From Streptomyces thermodiastaticus (GTDB lineage Bacteria; Actinomycetota; Actinomycetes; Streptomycetales; Streptomycetaceae), in NCBI RefSeq assembly GCF_014656135.1, contig NZ_BNBV01000005.1, positions 124,001 to 188,000 on the forward strand: a stretch of DNA of 64,000 nucleotides. Reading direction: 5' to 3'. Every line of letters begins with the position of its first letter. Position 1 is the stretch's first letter. Below are positions 1 to 9,030 of the stretch, one piece after another. The notes under the pieces are model-generated. The model was not told where the DNA came from. It did not search any database and was given only the letters and a program-made list of their open reading frames with translations. Made by a program: the position numbers and the translations under genes.

Positions 1-609
1 GCCGACGAGGGCCCGGCCGTGGAGTTCCTGGTGCAGGGCACGCTGTACCCGGACGTGGTCGAGTCCGGCGGCGGCACCGGCACCGCCAACATCAAGTCGC
101 ACCACAACGTCGGCGGCCTGCCCGACGACCTCGAGTTCAAGCTGATCGAACCGCTGCGCAAGCTGTTCAAGGACGAGGTCCGCATGGTCGGCCAGGAGCT
201 GGGCCTGCCGGAGGAGATCGTCCACCGCCAGCCATTCCCCGGCCCCGGCCTCGGCATCCGCATCGTCGGCGAGGTCACCAAGGAGCGCCTGGACCTGCTG
301 CGCGAGGCCGACGCCATCGCCCGCGAGGAGCTGACCGCGGCCGGACTGGACCGGGACATCTGGCAGTGCCCGGTGGTGCTGCTCGCCGACGTCCGCTCCG
401 TCGGCGTCCAGGGCGACGGCCGCACCTACGGCCACCCGATCGTGCTGCGCCCGGTGTCCAGCGAGGACGCCATGACGGCCGACTGGTCGCGCCTGCCGTA
501 CGACGTCCTCGCCCGGATCTCCACCCGGATCACCAACGAGGTCCGGGACGTCAACCGGGTCGTCCTCGACGTGACCTCGAAGCCGCCGGGGACCATCGAG
601 TGGGAGTGA
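1..609 (+). CDS. guaA: GMP synthase (glutamine-hydrolysing), C-terminal part
   Basis: The frame is open from base 1, so the gene starts upstream of the window and only about 202 C-terminal codons are present. GuaA converts XMP, ATP and glutamine to GMP in the cytoplasm. What remains is the end of the ATP-pyrophosphatase domain ([12 protein letters not shown], then [11 protein letters not shown]) and the C-terminal dimerisation domain with the family hallmarks [12 protein letters not shown] and the terminal PGTIEWE. The stop is TGA at 607-609. The gene converges on the PPOX-fold gene with a 19 nt gap. Family assignment is secure because these C-terminal motifs are nearly invariant in GuaA. Confidence 0.97.
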   Translation, partial: ADEGPAVEFLVQGTLYPDVVESGGGTGTANIKSHHNVGGLPDDLEFKLIEPLRKLFKDEVRMVGQELGLPEEIVHRQPFPGPGLGIRIVGEVTKERLDLLREADAIAREELTAAGLDRDIWQCPVVLLADVRSVGVQGDGRTYGHPIVLRPVSSEDAMTADWSRLPYDVLARISTRITNEVRDVNRVVLDVTSKPPGTIEWE

Positions 610-610
610 T

Positions 611-628
611 CCCGGACACGGTTCCGGG
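611..628. terminator. Short hairpin between convergent guaA and PPOX gene
   Basis: CCCGGA and TCCGGG pair around a 6 nt loop, filling the whole gap between the two convergent stop codons. It may act as a bidirectional terminator. The stem is only 6 bp and has no T-run, so support is weak. Confidence 0.3.
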
Positions 629-1105
629 TCAGGTCCGCCGGAGGGTACGCACCGGCTCTCCGGGCTTCCAGACCTGGACGACCAGGCACTGGTCGTCCTC
701 GATGTAGGTCGTCCGTACGACCTGTGCCAGCTCGGTGCGGAAGAGGTGGAACGGCTCCGGCGGTTCCACCTCTTTCACGTACGCGCCCTTCACCGCGGGA
801 TCGGTCACCTCCACCGCCCGTCCGGAGATCCGCACGTCGCCGCCGCCCATGTCCGTGCCCGCCCCGGGGTTCGCCTGCAGCGCGAACCGCGGGTCCCGGC
901 GCAGATCGAGCGCCTTGAGCGAGTCCGGCATCATCCCGCACCACAGCTCGCCCAGGAGGAACTGCACCTCCACACCGCTGGTGCGGGGCGATCCGTCCTT
1001 GCGCAGGGTCGCCAGCACGTGGTGCCGGAAGGCGCCGAAGCGCCTCTCCACGATGCCGGCCAGTTCCGGTTCCGCGGCGGCGAACGCCGCCCAGTTCGTC
1101 GTCAT
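629..1105 (-). CDS. Pyridoxamine 5'-phosphate oxidase-fold (PPOX/F420-type) protein
   Basis: A 158-residue protein with the split-barrel flavin/F420-binding fold of the PPOX superfamily. Visible family features are the early strand LATLRKDGSPRTSGVEVQF, the segment DLRRDPRFALQANPG typical of PPOX-class proteins, and a C-terminal VVQVWKPGEPV strand. The ATG at 1105 (MTTNWAAF) is chosen because the family fold begins right after it; the frame stays open upstream only because of high GC. It lies convergent to guaA and divergent from the membrane protein gene. Members bind FMN, F420 or haem, and the substrate cannot be read from sequence. Confidence 0.8.
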   Translation of the reverse strand: MTTNWAAFAAAEPELAGIVERRFGAFRHHVLATLRKDGSPRTSGVEVQFLLGELWCGMMPDSLKALDLRRDPRFALQANPGAGTDMGGGDVRISGRAVEVTDPAVKGAYVKEVEPPEPFHLFRTELAQVVRTTYIEDDQCLVVQVWKPGEPVRTLRRT

Positions 1106-1694
1106 GAAGACAAGTCTCGCGCCGGAACGGGACGGCCTCCATCGAGTTTCGGTCGGGGCCATCGGGTTTCGGCCGGGGGTGGTTCGGGTGACGGGTGCGG
1201 TTCGGCGGCCGAGGCGGGGACGGGCGGCGGCCGGCGGGGGCGGCGGGCCGGACGGGTTCGGCGGTGGGCCGGACTCGGCTGCTGGGCGGGCCGGAGGCCG
1301 GAGCGTGGGTGCTCGCCGGGTCCGGCGCCGTCCGTCGTGCCCTGGCCGTGGGGCGGTTTCGGCCATCCGCCGGCCGCGGTCCTGCGTCGGATTTCGGCTG
1401 TCCGTCCACGGCACGCAGCGGACCGGACGGCCGGCCGGGGTGCCGCGCCTCGGGCCGTTCACCTGCACCTTCCGGAACACCGGACGACAGGGAGCCCGCT
1501 GCGCGCAGCCGCCATCGAGTCAACCCGGCTTCACTTCCGTCACTCGCACTGACCAGAGCGTGCGGCCGGGCAGACGCGGAGAGGGCCGATTGGGGCACAA
1601 TTCGCAGTCGGCGTACGGGTGTTGTCCGCCGGACAGCGGCGGACCGGCGGGGAAGGCGGCATCGGGCGTGGCAGTGCAGGAAGCGAGGGACAAC
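1106..1694. other. Intergenic region between divergent genes
   Basis: About 590 bases separate the starts of the PPOX gene and the membrane protein gene. It must hold both promoters, but I could not single out a convincing -35/-10 pair, operator, hairpin or small gene. Long open frames cross it on both strands, but none has coding-like composition or a recognisable product. The right edge is uncertain because the next gene could start at GTG 1668. Confidence 0.5.
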
Positions 1695-2945
1695 GTGGCG
1701 GCGGGCGCCCACGCGGGCGGCTGCATGTGCGGGGACTGCCCGCACGGGGCGCGTGCCGGGCACCGGCGGGCCGTGGCCGAGTTCCTCGCGAAGCGGGACG
1801 AGTTCGCCGCGGGCCAGGGCCTGCCGGCGGCCGTGGCCCACTCGGCGTCGGCCTCGCGGCAGTGGATCTCGGAAGAGCTGACGCAGACCGCGGAGGAAGT
1901 CGCCGCCCGGGCGCGGGCCGAGGGCGAGGTCTGGCTCCGCCGGGTCGGGCGCTGGACGATGTACGCGGTGTGGGGCGCGGTCGTCCTGCTGCTGCTCGTG
2001 CAGGCGCTGACCGCGATCGGCGCGGGCTGGACCGCCGCGCGCACCGCGGGCCTGCTGGCCGCGGCCGTGGTGGGCCTGGCGCTGACGGCCGCCTCCTGGC
2101 TCCACCGGGCCCGGGGCGGTGCGCTGGCCCCGGTGATCGGCGAGGACAACCGGCTGTCCACCTCGCGCGCGGTCGCGGCGAGCTGGGTGCTGTTCGTGGT
2201 GTACGCGGTGCTCGTCCTGGCCGGCCGCCTGGCCGCCGCCTCGGACCACGCCGAGCGGGACGCGCTGATCTCCGGCCTGGACCTGGCCCGGGGTGCGGGC
2301 ATCGTCACCGTGCTCGCCGTGGTGTGCGGCATCGCGGTGCTGGTGCGGCGGGTGGTCGCACTGCGGGTGCTGGGGCAGCGGCTGCAGAAGGTGCGGGCCG
2401 AGCGGCCCCGCGCGGCCGACCTGCTCACCGACGACGCCGGACGCGGAACCTTCACCGACATCCAGTACGTCGTGATCAGCACCGTCGCCCTGGTGTACGC
2501 GGCGGTCCGGCTGGCCCGGCGACCCGACCAGCTGCCCGACCTGCCGTGGGGGCTCGCGGTGCTGGTGCTGGTGTCCGCGGCGACCTACATGGCGGGCAAG
2601 TACGCCGAGGGCGGCCGGCCGGTGATCCTGTCGGTGGTCCGGTCCCGGGAGGCGGGCGACCTGGACGCGGCCATCCGCACCGGTGACGACATCGAGATCC
2701 GCGGCGCCGGCTTCGTCCCGCCCGGGGCGCAGCGGGCCGACCGGCTCGCCCGGATGGTGGTCCGCATCGGCACCGTCCACGTCCACGTCCCCCTCGTCCC
2801 GGTCCCCGGCGGCTTCAGCAATCCGACGGACACGGCGCTGACCGTCCCCGTGCCCGCCGATGTGGAGCCCGGCCGGGTCGAGGTGCAGCTGGTGACCGCC
2901 GCGGGCGTGGAGACCAACCGGTACACCATCGACGTGACGGAGTGA
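1695..2945 (+). CDS. Multi-pass membrane protein with C-terminal Ig-like (IPT/TIG-like) domain, unknown function
   Basis: A 416-residue protein. It has a soluble N-terminus with a Cys-rich patch (GGCMCGDCPHG) and a helical stretch, then about six membrane segments (for example YAVWGAVVLLLLVQAL, then AGLLAAAVVGLALTA), and a C-terminal beta-rich domain of about 100 residues. That domain (DDIEIRGAGFVPPG ... VETNRYTIDVTE) looks like an IPT/TIG Ig fold. GTG 1695 is chosen because GAGGGA sits 4-5 nt upstream; in-frame GTG 1668 and 1674 are alternatives with weaker sites. I do not recognise a characterised homologue. The locus is flanked by housekeeping genes, so it is probably a lineage-conserved Streptomyces protein. 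Confidence 0.7.
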   Translation: MAAGAHAGGCMCGDCPHGARAGHRRAVAEFLAKRDEFAAGQGLPAAVAHSASASRQWISEELTQTAEEVAARARAEGEVWLRRVGRWTMYAVWGAVVLLLLVQALTAIGAGWTAARTAGLLAAAVVGLALTAASWLHRARGGALAPVIGEDNRLSTSRAVAASWVLFVVYAVLVLAGRLAAASDHAERDALISGLDLARGAGIVTVLAVVCGIAVLVRRVVALRVLGQRLQKVRAERPRAADLLTDDAGRGTFTDIQYVVISTVALVYAAVRLARRPDQLPDLPWGLAVLVLVSAATYMAGKYAEGGRPVILSVVRSREAGDLDAAIRTGDDIEIRGAGFVPPGAQRADRLARMVVRIGTVHVHVPLVPVPGGFSNPTDTALTVPVPADVEPGRVEVQLVTAAGVETNRYTIDVTE

Positions 2946-3099
2946 CGAGCGCCCGTCCGGGGCCCTCACCTCGCCGCCTCCCGCCGCTCGCGTCGCCGTC
3001 CCGTCCCGCGCGCCTTCCACACCGTGCGACGGCCTTCCCGCCGACGGGTGCAAGGTCGCACGAAAGTCGGAATGCGCTGCGCAAAACGGCCCGGCTGGA

Positions 3100-3130
3100 T
3101 TGAACGGGACGTTTTCTCTCTGCGTATCGT
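3100..3130 (+). promoter_or_regulatory. Candidate promoter for the DoxX-like gene
   Basis: TTGAAC at 3100-3105 and TATCGT at 3125-3130 with a 19 nt spacer, about 48 nt upstream of the DoxX start. The -35 and -10 hexamers fit the principal-sigma pattern but the spacer is long, so the assignment is tentative. Confidence 0.3.
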
Positions 3131-3177
3131 CCTGTCGAGGCGTGAACGGCACGGTGGTGAGAGGCGGCTGAACAGCG

Positions 3178-3687
3178 ATGACCCAAGGCCTTCGGATGGA
3201 CACACGGACCTCGTACGTCGACCGGAGCAGCACCTGGCGGGACATGATCTCCCGCTACCCCCTCCTTCCCCTGCGGGTCTTCCTCGGCGTCACCTTCATC
3301 TACGCGGGCCTGGACAAACTCACCGACAGCACCTTCCTGCGGGCCACCGGATCCGGCTCGATCGGCGAGACCATGCGCGCGGTCCGCGACTCCTGTGCCG
3401 TCCCGGCCCTCGTCGACCTGGCCCTGAAGAGCCCGGTCGGCTTCGGCTACGCCATCTCCCTCGGGGAACTCGCCGCCGGCATCGGCATCCTGATCGGCCT
3501 GCTGGGCCGCGTCGCCGCGCTCGGCGGCGCGCTGATCTCCCTCAGCCTGTGGCTCACCGTCAGCTGGTCCTCCACCCCCTACTACTACGGCAACGATCTC
3601 GCCTACCTGATGGCCTGGCTGCCCCTCGTCCTCGCCGGCACTCCGCTGCTGTCCGTGGACGCGCTGCTGCGGGAGCGCAGGCACTGA
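3178..3687 (+). CDS. DoxX-family membrane protein
   Basis: A 169-residue protein with four membrane helices in the DoxX/DoxD arrangement: LRVFLGVTFIYAGLDKL near residue 31, GYAISLGELAAGIGILIGLL near the middle, then a third and a fourth segment ending LMAWLPLVLAG. DoxX proteins are linked to thiosulfate or quinone-related redox and to oxidative-stress complexes, but many Streptomyces members are uncharacterised. ATG 3178 has a GAGAGGCGG stretch at a rather long distance; ATG 3196 (MDTRTSYV) with AAGG 7 nt upstream is an equally possible start. It stands alone, convergent with the small membrane gene that follows. Confidence 0.8.
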   Translation: MTQGLRMDTRTSYVDRSSTWRDMISRYPLLPLRVFLGVTFIYAGLDKLTDSTFLRATGSGSIGETMRAVRDSCAVPALVDLALKSPVGFGYAISLGELAAGIGILIGLLGRVAALGGALISLSLWLTVSWSSTPYYYGNDLAYLMAWLPLVLAGTPLLSVDALLRERRH

Positions 3688-3733
3688 GCGCCTGGGCGCG
3701 GTGCGCGCGGCTCCCGTGAGCTGCGGGCCGGGC

Positions 3734-3979
3734 TCAGCCTGCTTCGTCGGCCCGCGGCGGCCGGTGCTCGCCGTGACCGGCACGGCGGCTCGTCCGCCGT
3801 ACGGCCCGGCAGAGGACCGAGACCGCGCCGGCCAGGAAGAGCCCGCCGACGACCAGTGGTCCGCTCACGAACCACGGTGTGTGCCACAGGCCGCGGGCGT
3901 CACCCGCGTAGACGATGCCCGCGGCGATCAGAAACAGACCGCCCACCAGCCTCCCCGGCTGGAACTCATGACGCAGCAC
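3734..3979 (-). CDS. Small two-helix membrane protein, PspC-locus partner
   Basis: An 81-residue protein with two hydrophobic segments (LVGGLFLIAAGIVYAGDA and VSGPLVVGGLFLAGAVSVL) and a basic C-terminal tail. The GTG start at 3979 is fixed by a GGAGGTGA ribosome site 5 nt upstream. It overlaps the end of the PspC/toastrack gene by 14 nt, so the two are almost certainly co-translated. I do not know its function; the arrangement suggests a small membrane partner of the envelope-stress module. Confidence 0.75.
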   Translation of the reverse strand: MLRHEFQPGRLVGGLFLIAAGIVYAGDARGLWHTPWFVSGPLVVGGLFLAGAVSVLCRAVRRTSRRAGHGEHRPPRADEAG

Positions 3980-5489
3980 GGCTCACCTCCGCCTGTCCGA
4001 TGCCGACGTGCAGGTCGAGGGAGACAGTCCCGCCGCTCGGGCTGTCCGTCGCCGGAGGCAGGACCACGCGCTCGTGCCTGCCCGGGGCCACGTCCACGTC
4101 CTTGGCGTCGTCGCCCGGCAACTGGATGTCGCCGACCCCCACGTCGATGGTCGCCCGCACGGTCACGTCCGGAGGGACGATCACTGTCAGCCGTCCCACT
4201 CCCACGTGTGCCCGTGCCGTCACCGTCCGGTCGTCGCCGGGGCGTATTCGGGACAGATCGAGGGTGCCGTCGCCCGTGCCCACCCGGTAGCTCCGGCGGA
4301 CGTCCGCCACCGAGGCCGGCTGCCAGGACGGGTGCGACCAGTGGGCGCTGATGTCCTGCGGAAGGGCCGCCGAGGCGGTGAGCAGAGCCGCGGTGACCAG
4401 GGCCAGGAAGACCGAGCCGGCGCCGGTCCGGCCCAGGAAGGCACTGAGCGCCATGCCCACGCCGAAGACACCGAGCGCGCAGGCCAGGCCGGTCTGCAGG
4501 GCGGCACCGAACGAGTGTCCCGGCCAGGTGGCGCGCGCACCGAGGAAACCGGCGACCAGCGCGAGCAGGAACACACAGCCGCCGATCGAGCGCGGCCCGC
4601 GCGGACGCGGTGTCTCCGGCCGCGGCACGGACTCCGCCGTGCGGCCGGGGGTCCCCCGGCCGATGTTCACCGCTGCCGCGACGTCCCGGTCCCGTGGGTC
4701 CTGGGGACCCCACAGATACCCGGTGCCGCCGACGTGTGTGCCGTCCTTGACGATCGGATCACGCCACCAGGAGGGGTAGGAGGCCGGCACCGGAGGCGCC
4801 TGGGCCTCCGGCGGGGCGTCGGCCACGGCCTGGGCGGCCAGCGGGTCCGGGGCGGCGGCACGGCGATGCTGCGACCAGTAGCCGGCCCCCGCGAGCAGCA
4901 GGGACAGCACGACGCCGAAGGTCAGCACGCTGCCGTTGTTCAGCATCGACAGGAACACGCCGCAGCCGACCAGCGCGAACAGCACGGCCGCCAGGGCAGG
5001 GCCGTCCACCCGGCCGGTGAGGAGCTTGCGCGCCTCGTTCTCGTCCTCCTCGTCGGCCGGGACGAAGAGCCAGGCGAAGCCGTAGAACAGCAGACCGATG
5101 CCGCCGGTGGCGGCGAGCACGGCCAGCGTGATCCGGAACACGACGGGATCCATGTCGCACTGCCGGCCCAGGCCAGAGCAGACGCCCGCGATCAGCTTGT
5201 GCCGCCGGTCACGGCGGAACCGCCAGGGCGCCCCGGGGGCCGCCGGGCCACCGGATGCACCGTCCGCGCCGCCCGCGACGGCACCTGGGGCAGCCGTGGA
5301 GCCGCCGGACGCGGCGGGTCCGGGGCCGGCGGCCGGGGAGCCGCTCTCCGCTGCCCCCGGTGCCGTCGCGTCCGTGCCGGAGGCGCCCGGGCCCGCACCC
5401 GTGCCGGGCGCGGAGTTCTCCGGCCCGGCGCTCGCGGAGCGGCGCGAGCCGGGTTCCGGACCCGTCGCGGCGTGCTGGTGATTCGTCAT
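3966..5489 (-). CDS. PspC-domain membrane protein with C-terminal toastrack (LiaF-like) domain
   Basis: A 507-residue protein. Residues 1-88 are a disordered Ala/Gly/Pro-rich cytoplasmic tail. Residues 90-147 are a PspC domain (RFRRDRRHKLIAGVCSGLG, then a membrane helix ending FAWLFVPADEEDE). Several more membrane helices follow. The last 100 or so residues are a beta-rich repeat (DRTVTARAHVGVGRLTVIV, then DVGVGDIQLPG, then HVGIGQAEV) typical of the toastrack/LiaF C-terminal fold. ATG 5489 gives the natural N-terminus; there is no clear ribosome site, so it may be leaderless. It is divergent from a PspC histidine kinase, which suggests a shared envelope-stress sensing role. Confidence 0.82.
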   Translation of the reverse strand: MTNHQHAATGPEPGSRRSASAGPENSAPGTGAGPGASGTDATAPGAAESGSPAAGPGPAASGGSTAAPGAVAGGADGASGGPAAPGAPWRFRRDRRHKLIAGVCSGLGRQCDMDPVVFRITLAVLAATGGIGLLFYGFAWLFVPADEEDENEARKLLTGRVDGPALAAVLFALVGCGVFLSMLNNGSVLTFGVVLSLLLAGAGYWSQHRRAAAPDPLAAQAVADAPPEAQAPPVPASYPSWWRDPIVKDGTHVGGTGYLWGPQDPRDRDVAAAVNIGRGTPGRTAESVPRPETPRPRGPRSIGGCVFLLALVAGFLGARATWPGHSFGAALQTGLACALGVFGVGMALSAFLGRTGAGSVFLALVTAALLTASAALPQDISAHWSHPSWQPASVADVRRSYRVGTGDGTLDLSRIRPGDDRTVTARAHVGVGRLTVIVPPDVTVRATIDVGVGDIQLPGDDAKDVDVAPGRHERVVLPPATDSPSGGTVSLDLHVGIGQAEVSRAAS

Positions 5490-5699
5490 GCGTCCATGGT
5501 GACGGGCGCGCCACCGCGGCGGCAGCCGGTACGACCCTGGCCGGACCCTGATTCGCCCCTGATCGCGAGCCGGGGATGTGTTCGACCCGTTCCGGGCACC
5601 CCGCCGGACACGGCCGTCACGGAGCCGCACGGAAGATCAGGGGCGTATCGGGGACGGACCCTGATGACCCTTTCGCGCGGGCATGTGACCATCGATGGC

Positions 5700-6986
5700 A
5701 TGCCGGAAGCCGCAGCACCGCCCCTCGACGACCCGCGGCCGCCGCGCAAGCTCTACCGCAGCAGCGACGGACGCTGGCTCGGCGGAGTGGCGCGGGGCCT
5801 GGCCGGGCACCTCGGCCTGCCCGTGGTGTGGGTGCGGCTGGTCTTCGCGGGCCTGATCATGGCCGACGGCCTCGGCGCCCTGCTGTACGCGGCCTTCTGG
5901 TTCTTCGTTCCGCTCGGGGTGGGCGGGGTGAGCGGGCAGAGACCGCCCTCCTTCGTCACCACCGAGGTCTCGTCCGACGGCCGCCGCAGGATCGTCGCTC
6001 GCAAACCGGACAAGGGCCAGCTCGTCGCCCTGCTCCTGATGATCGTCGTGGCGATGGTCTTCGTCCGCAACGTGAACCTGGGCGCCGGGGCCAAGGTCTA
6101 CCTCCTGCCGGCGGTCCTCGTCGCCGCCGGTGTCGCCGTGGTCTGGCGCCAGGCGGACAACGCCCGCCGCGCCCGCTGGGTCGAGGCCGGCCGCCGTCCT
6201 CGCACGTTCACGCTGCTGCGGGCCGGCGCGGGCGTGCTGCTGGTCACGGTCGGAGTCTCCACGCTTCTCGTGCTGCAGGGCTCCGCCGCCCACCTCGGTC
6301 CCGTGCTGCAGGCGGCCCTCGCCGTCCTGGCCGGCATCACGCTGCTGGCCGGACCGTACCTGGTGCGGATGACCCAGGACCTGTCCGAGGAGCGGCTGAT
6401 GCGCATCCGCGCCCAGGAGCGCGCCGAGGTCGCGGCCCACGTCCACGACTCGGTCCTGCACACCCTCACCCTCATCCAGCGCAACGCGGAGAACCCGGGC
6501 GAGGTGCGGCGCCTGGCCCGTGCCCAGGAGCGCGACCTGCGCGCCTGGCTGTACCGGCCCCAGGGCAACGGCAAGGACGACGACGAACCGGCCACCCTCG
6601 CCGAGGCGGTCAAGCGCAACGCCGCCGAAGTGGAGGACAAGCACGGTGTCCCCATCGAGGTGGTCGTGGTCGGCGACTGCCCGCTCGACGAACGGATCGG
6701 CGCGCAGATGCAGGCCGCGCGGGAAGCCATGGTGAACGCGGCCAAGTACGGTGGCGAGGGCGGCCCCGTGCAGGTGTACGCGGAAGTGGAGGGCCGGACG
6801 GTGTTCGTGTCCGTCCGGGACCGCGGCCCCGGCTTCGACCTCGACGCGATACCCGCCGACCGCATGGGCGTCAGAGAATCGATCATCGGCCGCATGGAGC
6901 GCAACGGGGGCACGGCCCGGGTCCGCGCGGTGCCCGACGGCGGCACGGAGGTCGAGCTGGAGATGGAGAGGGCGGAGAACACGTGA
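5700..6986 (+). CDS. PspC-domain sensor histidine kinase (NarL/DesK-type)
   Basis: A 428-residue membrane kinase. Residues 16-72 form a PspC domain (RKLYRSSDGRWLGGVARGLA, then a helix through FWFFVPLG). Four more membrane segments occupy about 105-225. The dimerisation/phosphoacceptor box is HVHDSVLHTL with His249-Asp250. The ATPase domain has the N-box REAMVNAAKYG (Asn346) and the G1 box DRGPGFD at 374-380. ATG 5700 is the probable start, possibly leaderless; ATG 5664 (MTLSRGHV) and GTG 5685 are in-frame alternatives. Its stop overlaps the response regulator start (TGATG), so the pair is co-translated. The signal is probably envelope stress, by analogy with PspC and Lia systems. Confidence 0.9.
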   Translation: MPEAAAPPLDDPRPPRKLYRSSDGRWLGGVARGLAGHLGLPVVWVRLVFAGLIMADGLGALLYAAFWFFVPLGVGGVSGQRPPSFVTTEVSSDGRRRIVARKPDKGQLVALLLMIVVAMVFVRNVNLGAGAKVYLLPAVLVAAGVAVVWRQADNARRARWVEAGRRPRTFTLLRAGAGVLLVTVGVSTLLVLQGSAAHLGPVLQAALAVLAGITLLAGPYLVRMTQDLSEERLMRIRAQERAEVAAHVHDSVLHTLTLIQRNAENPGEVRRLARAQERDLRAWLYRPQGNGKDDDEPATLAEAVKRNAAEVEDKHGVPIEVVVVGDCPLDERIGAQMQAAREAMVNAAKYGGEGGPVQVYAEVEGRTVFVSVRDRGPGFDLDAIPADRMGVRESIIGRMERNGGTARVRAVPDGGTEVELEMERAENT

Positions 6987-7708
6987 TGAGCGAGCCGACC
7001 GAGACGAACGGCACGGCGGGAGGGGAGACGGCCGGCGACGCCGGAAAGCGGCACGTGCGCGTGGTTCTCGTCGACGACCACCGCATGTTCCGCACCGGCG
7101 TGCAGGCGGAGATCGGCCGGACCGAGGAGACCGGGGTGGAGGTGGTCGGCGAGGCCGCGGACGTCGACCAGGCGGTCACGGTCATCACCACGACCCGCCC
7201 CGAGGTGGTGCTGCTCGACGTGCACCTGCCCGGCGGCGGCGGAGTGGAGGTGCTGCGGCGCTGCGCTGCGCTGATGGCCGACCCCGAGCGGCCCACGCGC
7301 TTCCTCGCGCTGTCCGTCTCCGACGCGGCCGAGGACGTGATCGGGGTGATCCGCGGCGGCGCCCGCGGCTACGTCACCAAGACGATCACCGGCGCGGACC
7401 TCGTCGACTCGATCTACCGGGTCCAGGAGGGCGACGCCGTGTTCTCGCCCCGGCTGGCCGGGTTCGTCCTCGACGCGTTCGCCTCCACCGACGCCTCGCC
7501 CGTGGACGAGGACCTGGACCGGCTCACCCAGCGCGAGCGCGAGGTGCTGCGGCTCATCGCCCGCGGCTACGCCTACAAGGAGATCGCCAAGCAGCTGTTC
7601 ATCTCCATCAAGACGGTCGAGTCCCATGTCTCGGCGGTGCTGCGCAAGCTGCAGCTGTCCAACCGCCACGAGCTGACCCGCTGGGCGACGGCACGACGCC
7701 TGGTGTGA
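6986..7708 (+). CDS. NarL/LuxR-family response regulator, partner of the PspC kinase
   Basis: A 240-residue response regulator. The receiver domain (about 23-145) has the acidic pair Asp30-Asp31, the phosphoacceptor Asp78 in VVLLDVHLPG, the switch Ser in LALSVSD and the conserved Lys132. The C-terminal LuxR-type helix-turn-helix covers about 170-215 (LTQREREVLRLIARGY, then KEIAKQLFISIKTVESHVS). The start codon overlaps the kinase stop by one base, a standard coupled kinase-regulator pair. It probably activates envelope genes, including perhaps the divergent PspC/toastrack operon, but no binding site was identified. Confidence 0.93.
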   Translation: MSEPTETNGTAGGETAGDAGKRHVRVVLVDDHRMFRTGVQAEIGRTEETGVEVVGEAADVDQAVTVITTTRPEVVLLDVHLPGGGGVEVLRRCAALMADPERPTRFLALSVSDAAEDVIGVIRGGARGYVTKTITGADLVDSIYRVQEGDAVFSPRLAGFVLDAFASTDASPVDEDLDRLTQREREVLRLIARGYAYKEIAKQLFISIKTVESHVSAVLRKLQLSNRHELTRWATARRLV

Positions 7709-7761
7709 CACGGCGCCCGTGACGGCACGCCGCACGGCCGGCCCCGTCCGCGGGTGTCCGC

Positions 7762-8847
7762 TCAGGCCACCCGCGTAGCGCCCGCGAAGGGCATCGAGTC
7801 GACCGGTGCCAGGCGCACCCGGGCGGAGGGGTGCGGTGCGTGGATCATCTGCCCGTTGCCCACGTAGATGCCGACGTGACTGATGCCCCGGTAGAAGAAC
7901 ACCAGGTCGCCGGGGCGCAGCTCGGACCGTGACACCCGGCGGCCGGCACCGATCTGGGCGTAGCTGGTGCGCGGCAGCTGAATCCCGGCGGCGCGGTAGG
8001 CCGCCTGCACCAGTCCCGAGCAGTCGAAGGCGTCCGGGCCGGTCGCGCCCCACACATACGGGCTGCCGATCTTGCGGTAGGCGTAGGCGACGGCCGCCGC
8101 CGCCCGGGAGGTGGGCGCGGGGAGAGCGTGGCGGGCCGCGCCGGTCTTCGGTGCGGCGGCGGTCGTGCGCGAGGTCAGGGCCTCGTCCTCACCGAGCCGC
8201 TCGCGCTGCCGCGCGGTGAGCCGGGACAGCAGCCGCCGGGCCTCGGCCAGCTTGCCGGTGATCGTCTGCTTCTGCCGGCGCAGCTCCGCCTGCCGGTCGC
8301 GCAAGGACGCCGCCGTGACGCGGGCCTCGCCGCGCAGCTGCTCGATCTCCCTCAGCTGCCGGCGTGCCTCGGCCACCTGGGCCGTCTGCCGGGCGTTCGC
8401 CCGCTCGGTGAGGGCGGCGTCGTCCAGGAAGCGCTTCGGATCGGCGGAGAACACCAAGGCCATCGTGGGATCGATCCCGCCCTCCCGGTACTGCGCGGCG
8501 GCGAGCGAGCCCAGCGCGTCCCGGGCCTCGTTCAGCCGCTGCTGCCGCCGCGCGGCCTCCTCGCCGAGCGTCCGCAGCCGCCGGGCGGCCGCGTCCGCCT
8601 GCTCCTTGGCGCCGTTGTACTTCTCGGTGGCGGCCTCCGCCTCCCGGTACAGCTTCTCCACCCGGGCCTGCACCTGCGCGGGGGTCGGTGCGGGCGCGGC
8701 CTGCCCGGTGCCGTCCAGGGCGGTCGCGGTCGCCGCGCCCGCGAGGACGATCGTGACGGCCGCACGGGTTGTACCGGCGCCGAGCGAGCGCTGTCGGGGC
8801 TTGCGGTGCACTGCCACCTGGAGGGTCACGTCCCTTCGTCCGACCAC
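7762..8847 (-). CDS. Secreted NlpC/P60 peptidoglycan endopeptidase with coiled-coil
   Basis: Up to 361 residues. There is a signal peptide near the start (AAVTIVLAGAATATAL), then an alpha-helical coiled-coil of about 180 residues (QVQARVEKLYREAEAATEKY and on, rich in Arg, Ala and Glu). The C-terminal NlpC/P60 domain has catalytic Cys276 in DAFDCSGLV, His324 in ISHVGIYVG and His336. Such enzymes cut stem peptides in peptidoglycan outside the membrane, like RipA of mycobacteria. Start is uncertain: GTG 8847, 8829, 8817 and 8811 are in frame and none has a well-spaced ribosome site. The gene converges on the response regulator. Upstream lies a palindromic region that may regulate it. Confidence 0.9.
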   Translation of the reverse strand: MVGRRDVTLQVAVHRKPRQRSLGAGTTRAAVTIVLAGAATATALDGTGQAAPAPTPAQVQARVEKLYREAEAATEKYNGAKEQADAAARRLRTLGEEAARRQQRLNEARDALGSLAAAQYREGGIDPTMALVFSADPKRFLDDAALTERANARQTAQVAEARRQLREIEQLRGEARVTAASLRDRQAELRRQKQTITGKLAEARRLLSRLTARQRERLGEDEALTSRTTAAAPKTGAARHALPAPTSRAAAAVAYAYRKIGSPYVWGATGPDAFDCSGLVQAAYRAAGIQLPRTSYAQIGAGRRVSRSELRPGDLVFFYRGISHVGIYVGNGQMIHAPHPSARVRLAPVDSMPFAGATRVA

Positions 8848-9030
8848 TGGGGGGTGTCCGGCGGGCGCCCGTGCGGCTGGACACGGACCGCCACCGGACG
8901 TCTGGGCGGTGATGCCGGCGCTCCCGGAGCGGGCGAGCGACGGGAGGCCGGCACCTGGGCGAGGACGCTAGGCCCGGTCGGGTCGACCGGGTGACCTCAT
9001 GTACGGAACTGGCGCCACAGGTTCATCTCG

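Noticed and set aside
426..3245. 939-codon open frame on the minus strand
   Set aside because: It spans three supported genes, has shadow composition (Arg/Gly/Pro/His-rich) and no domain; a product of high GC.
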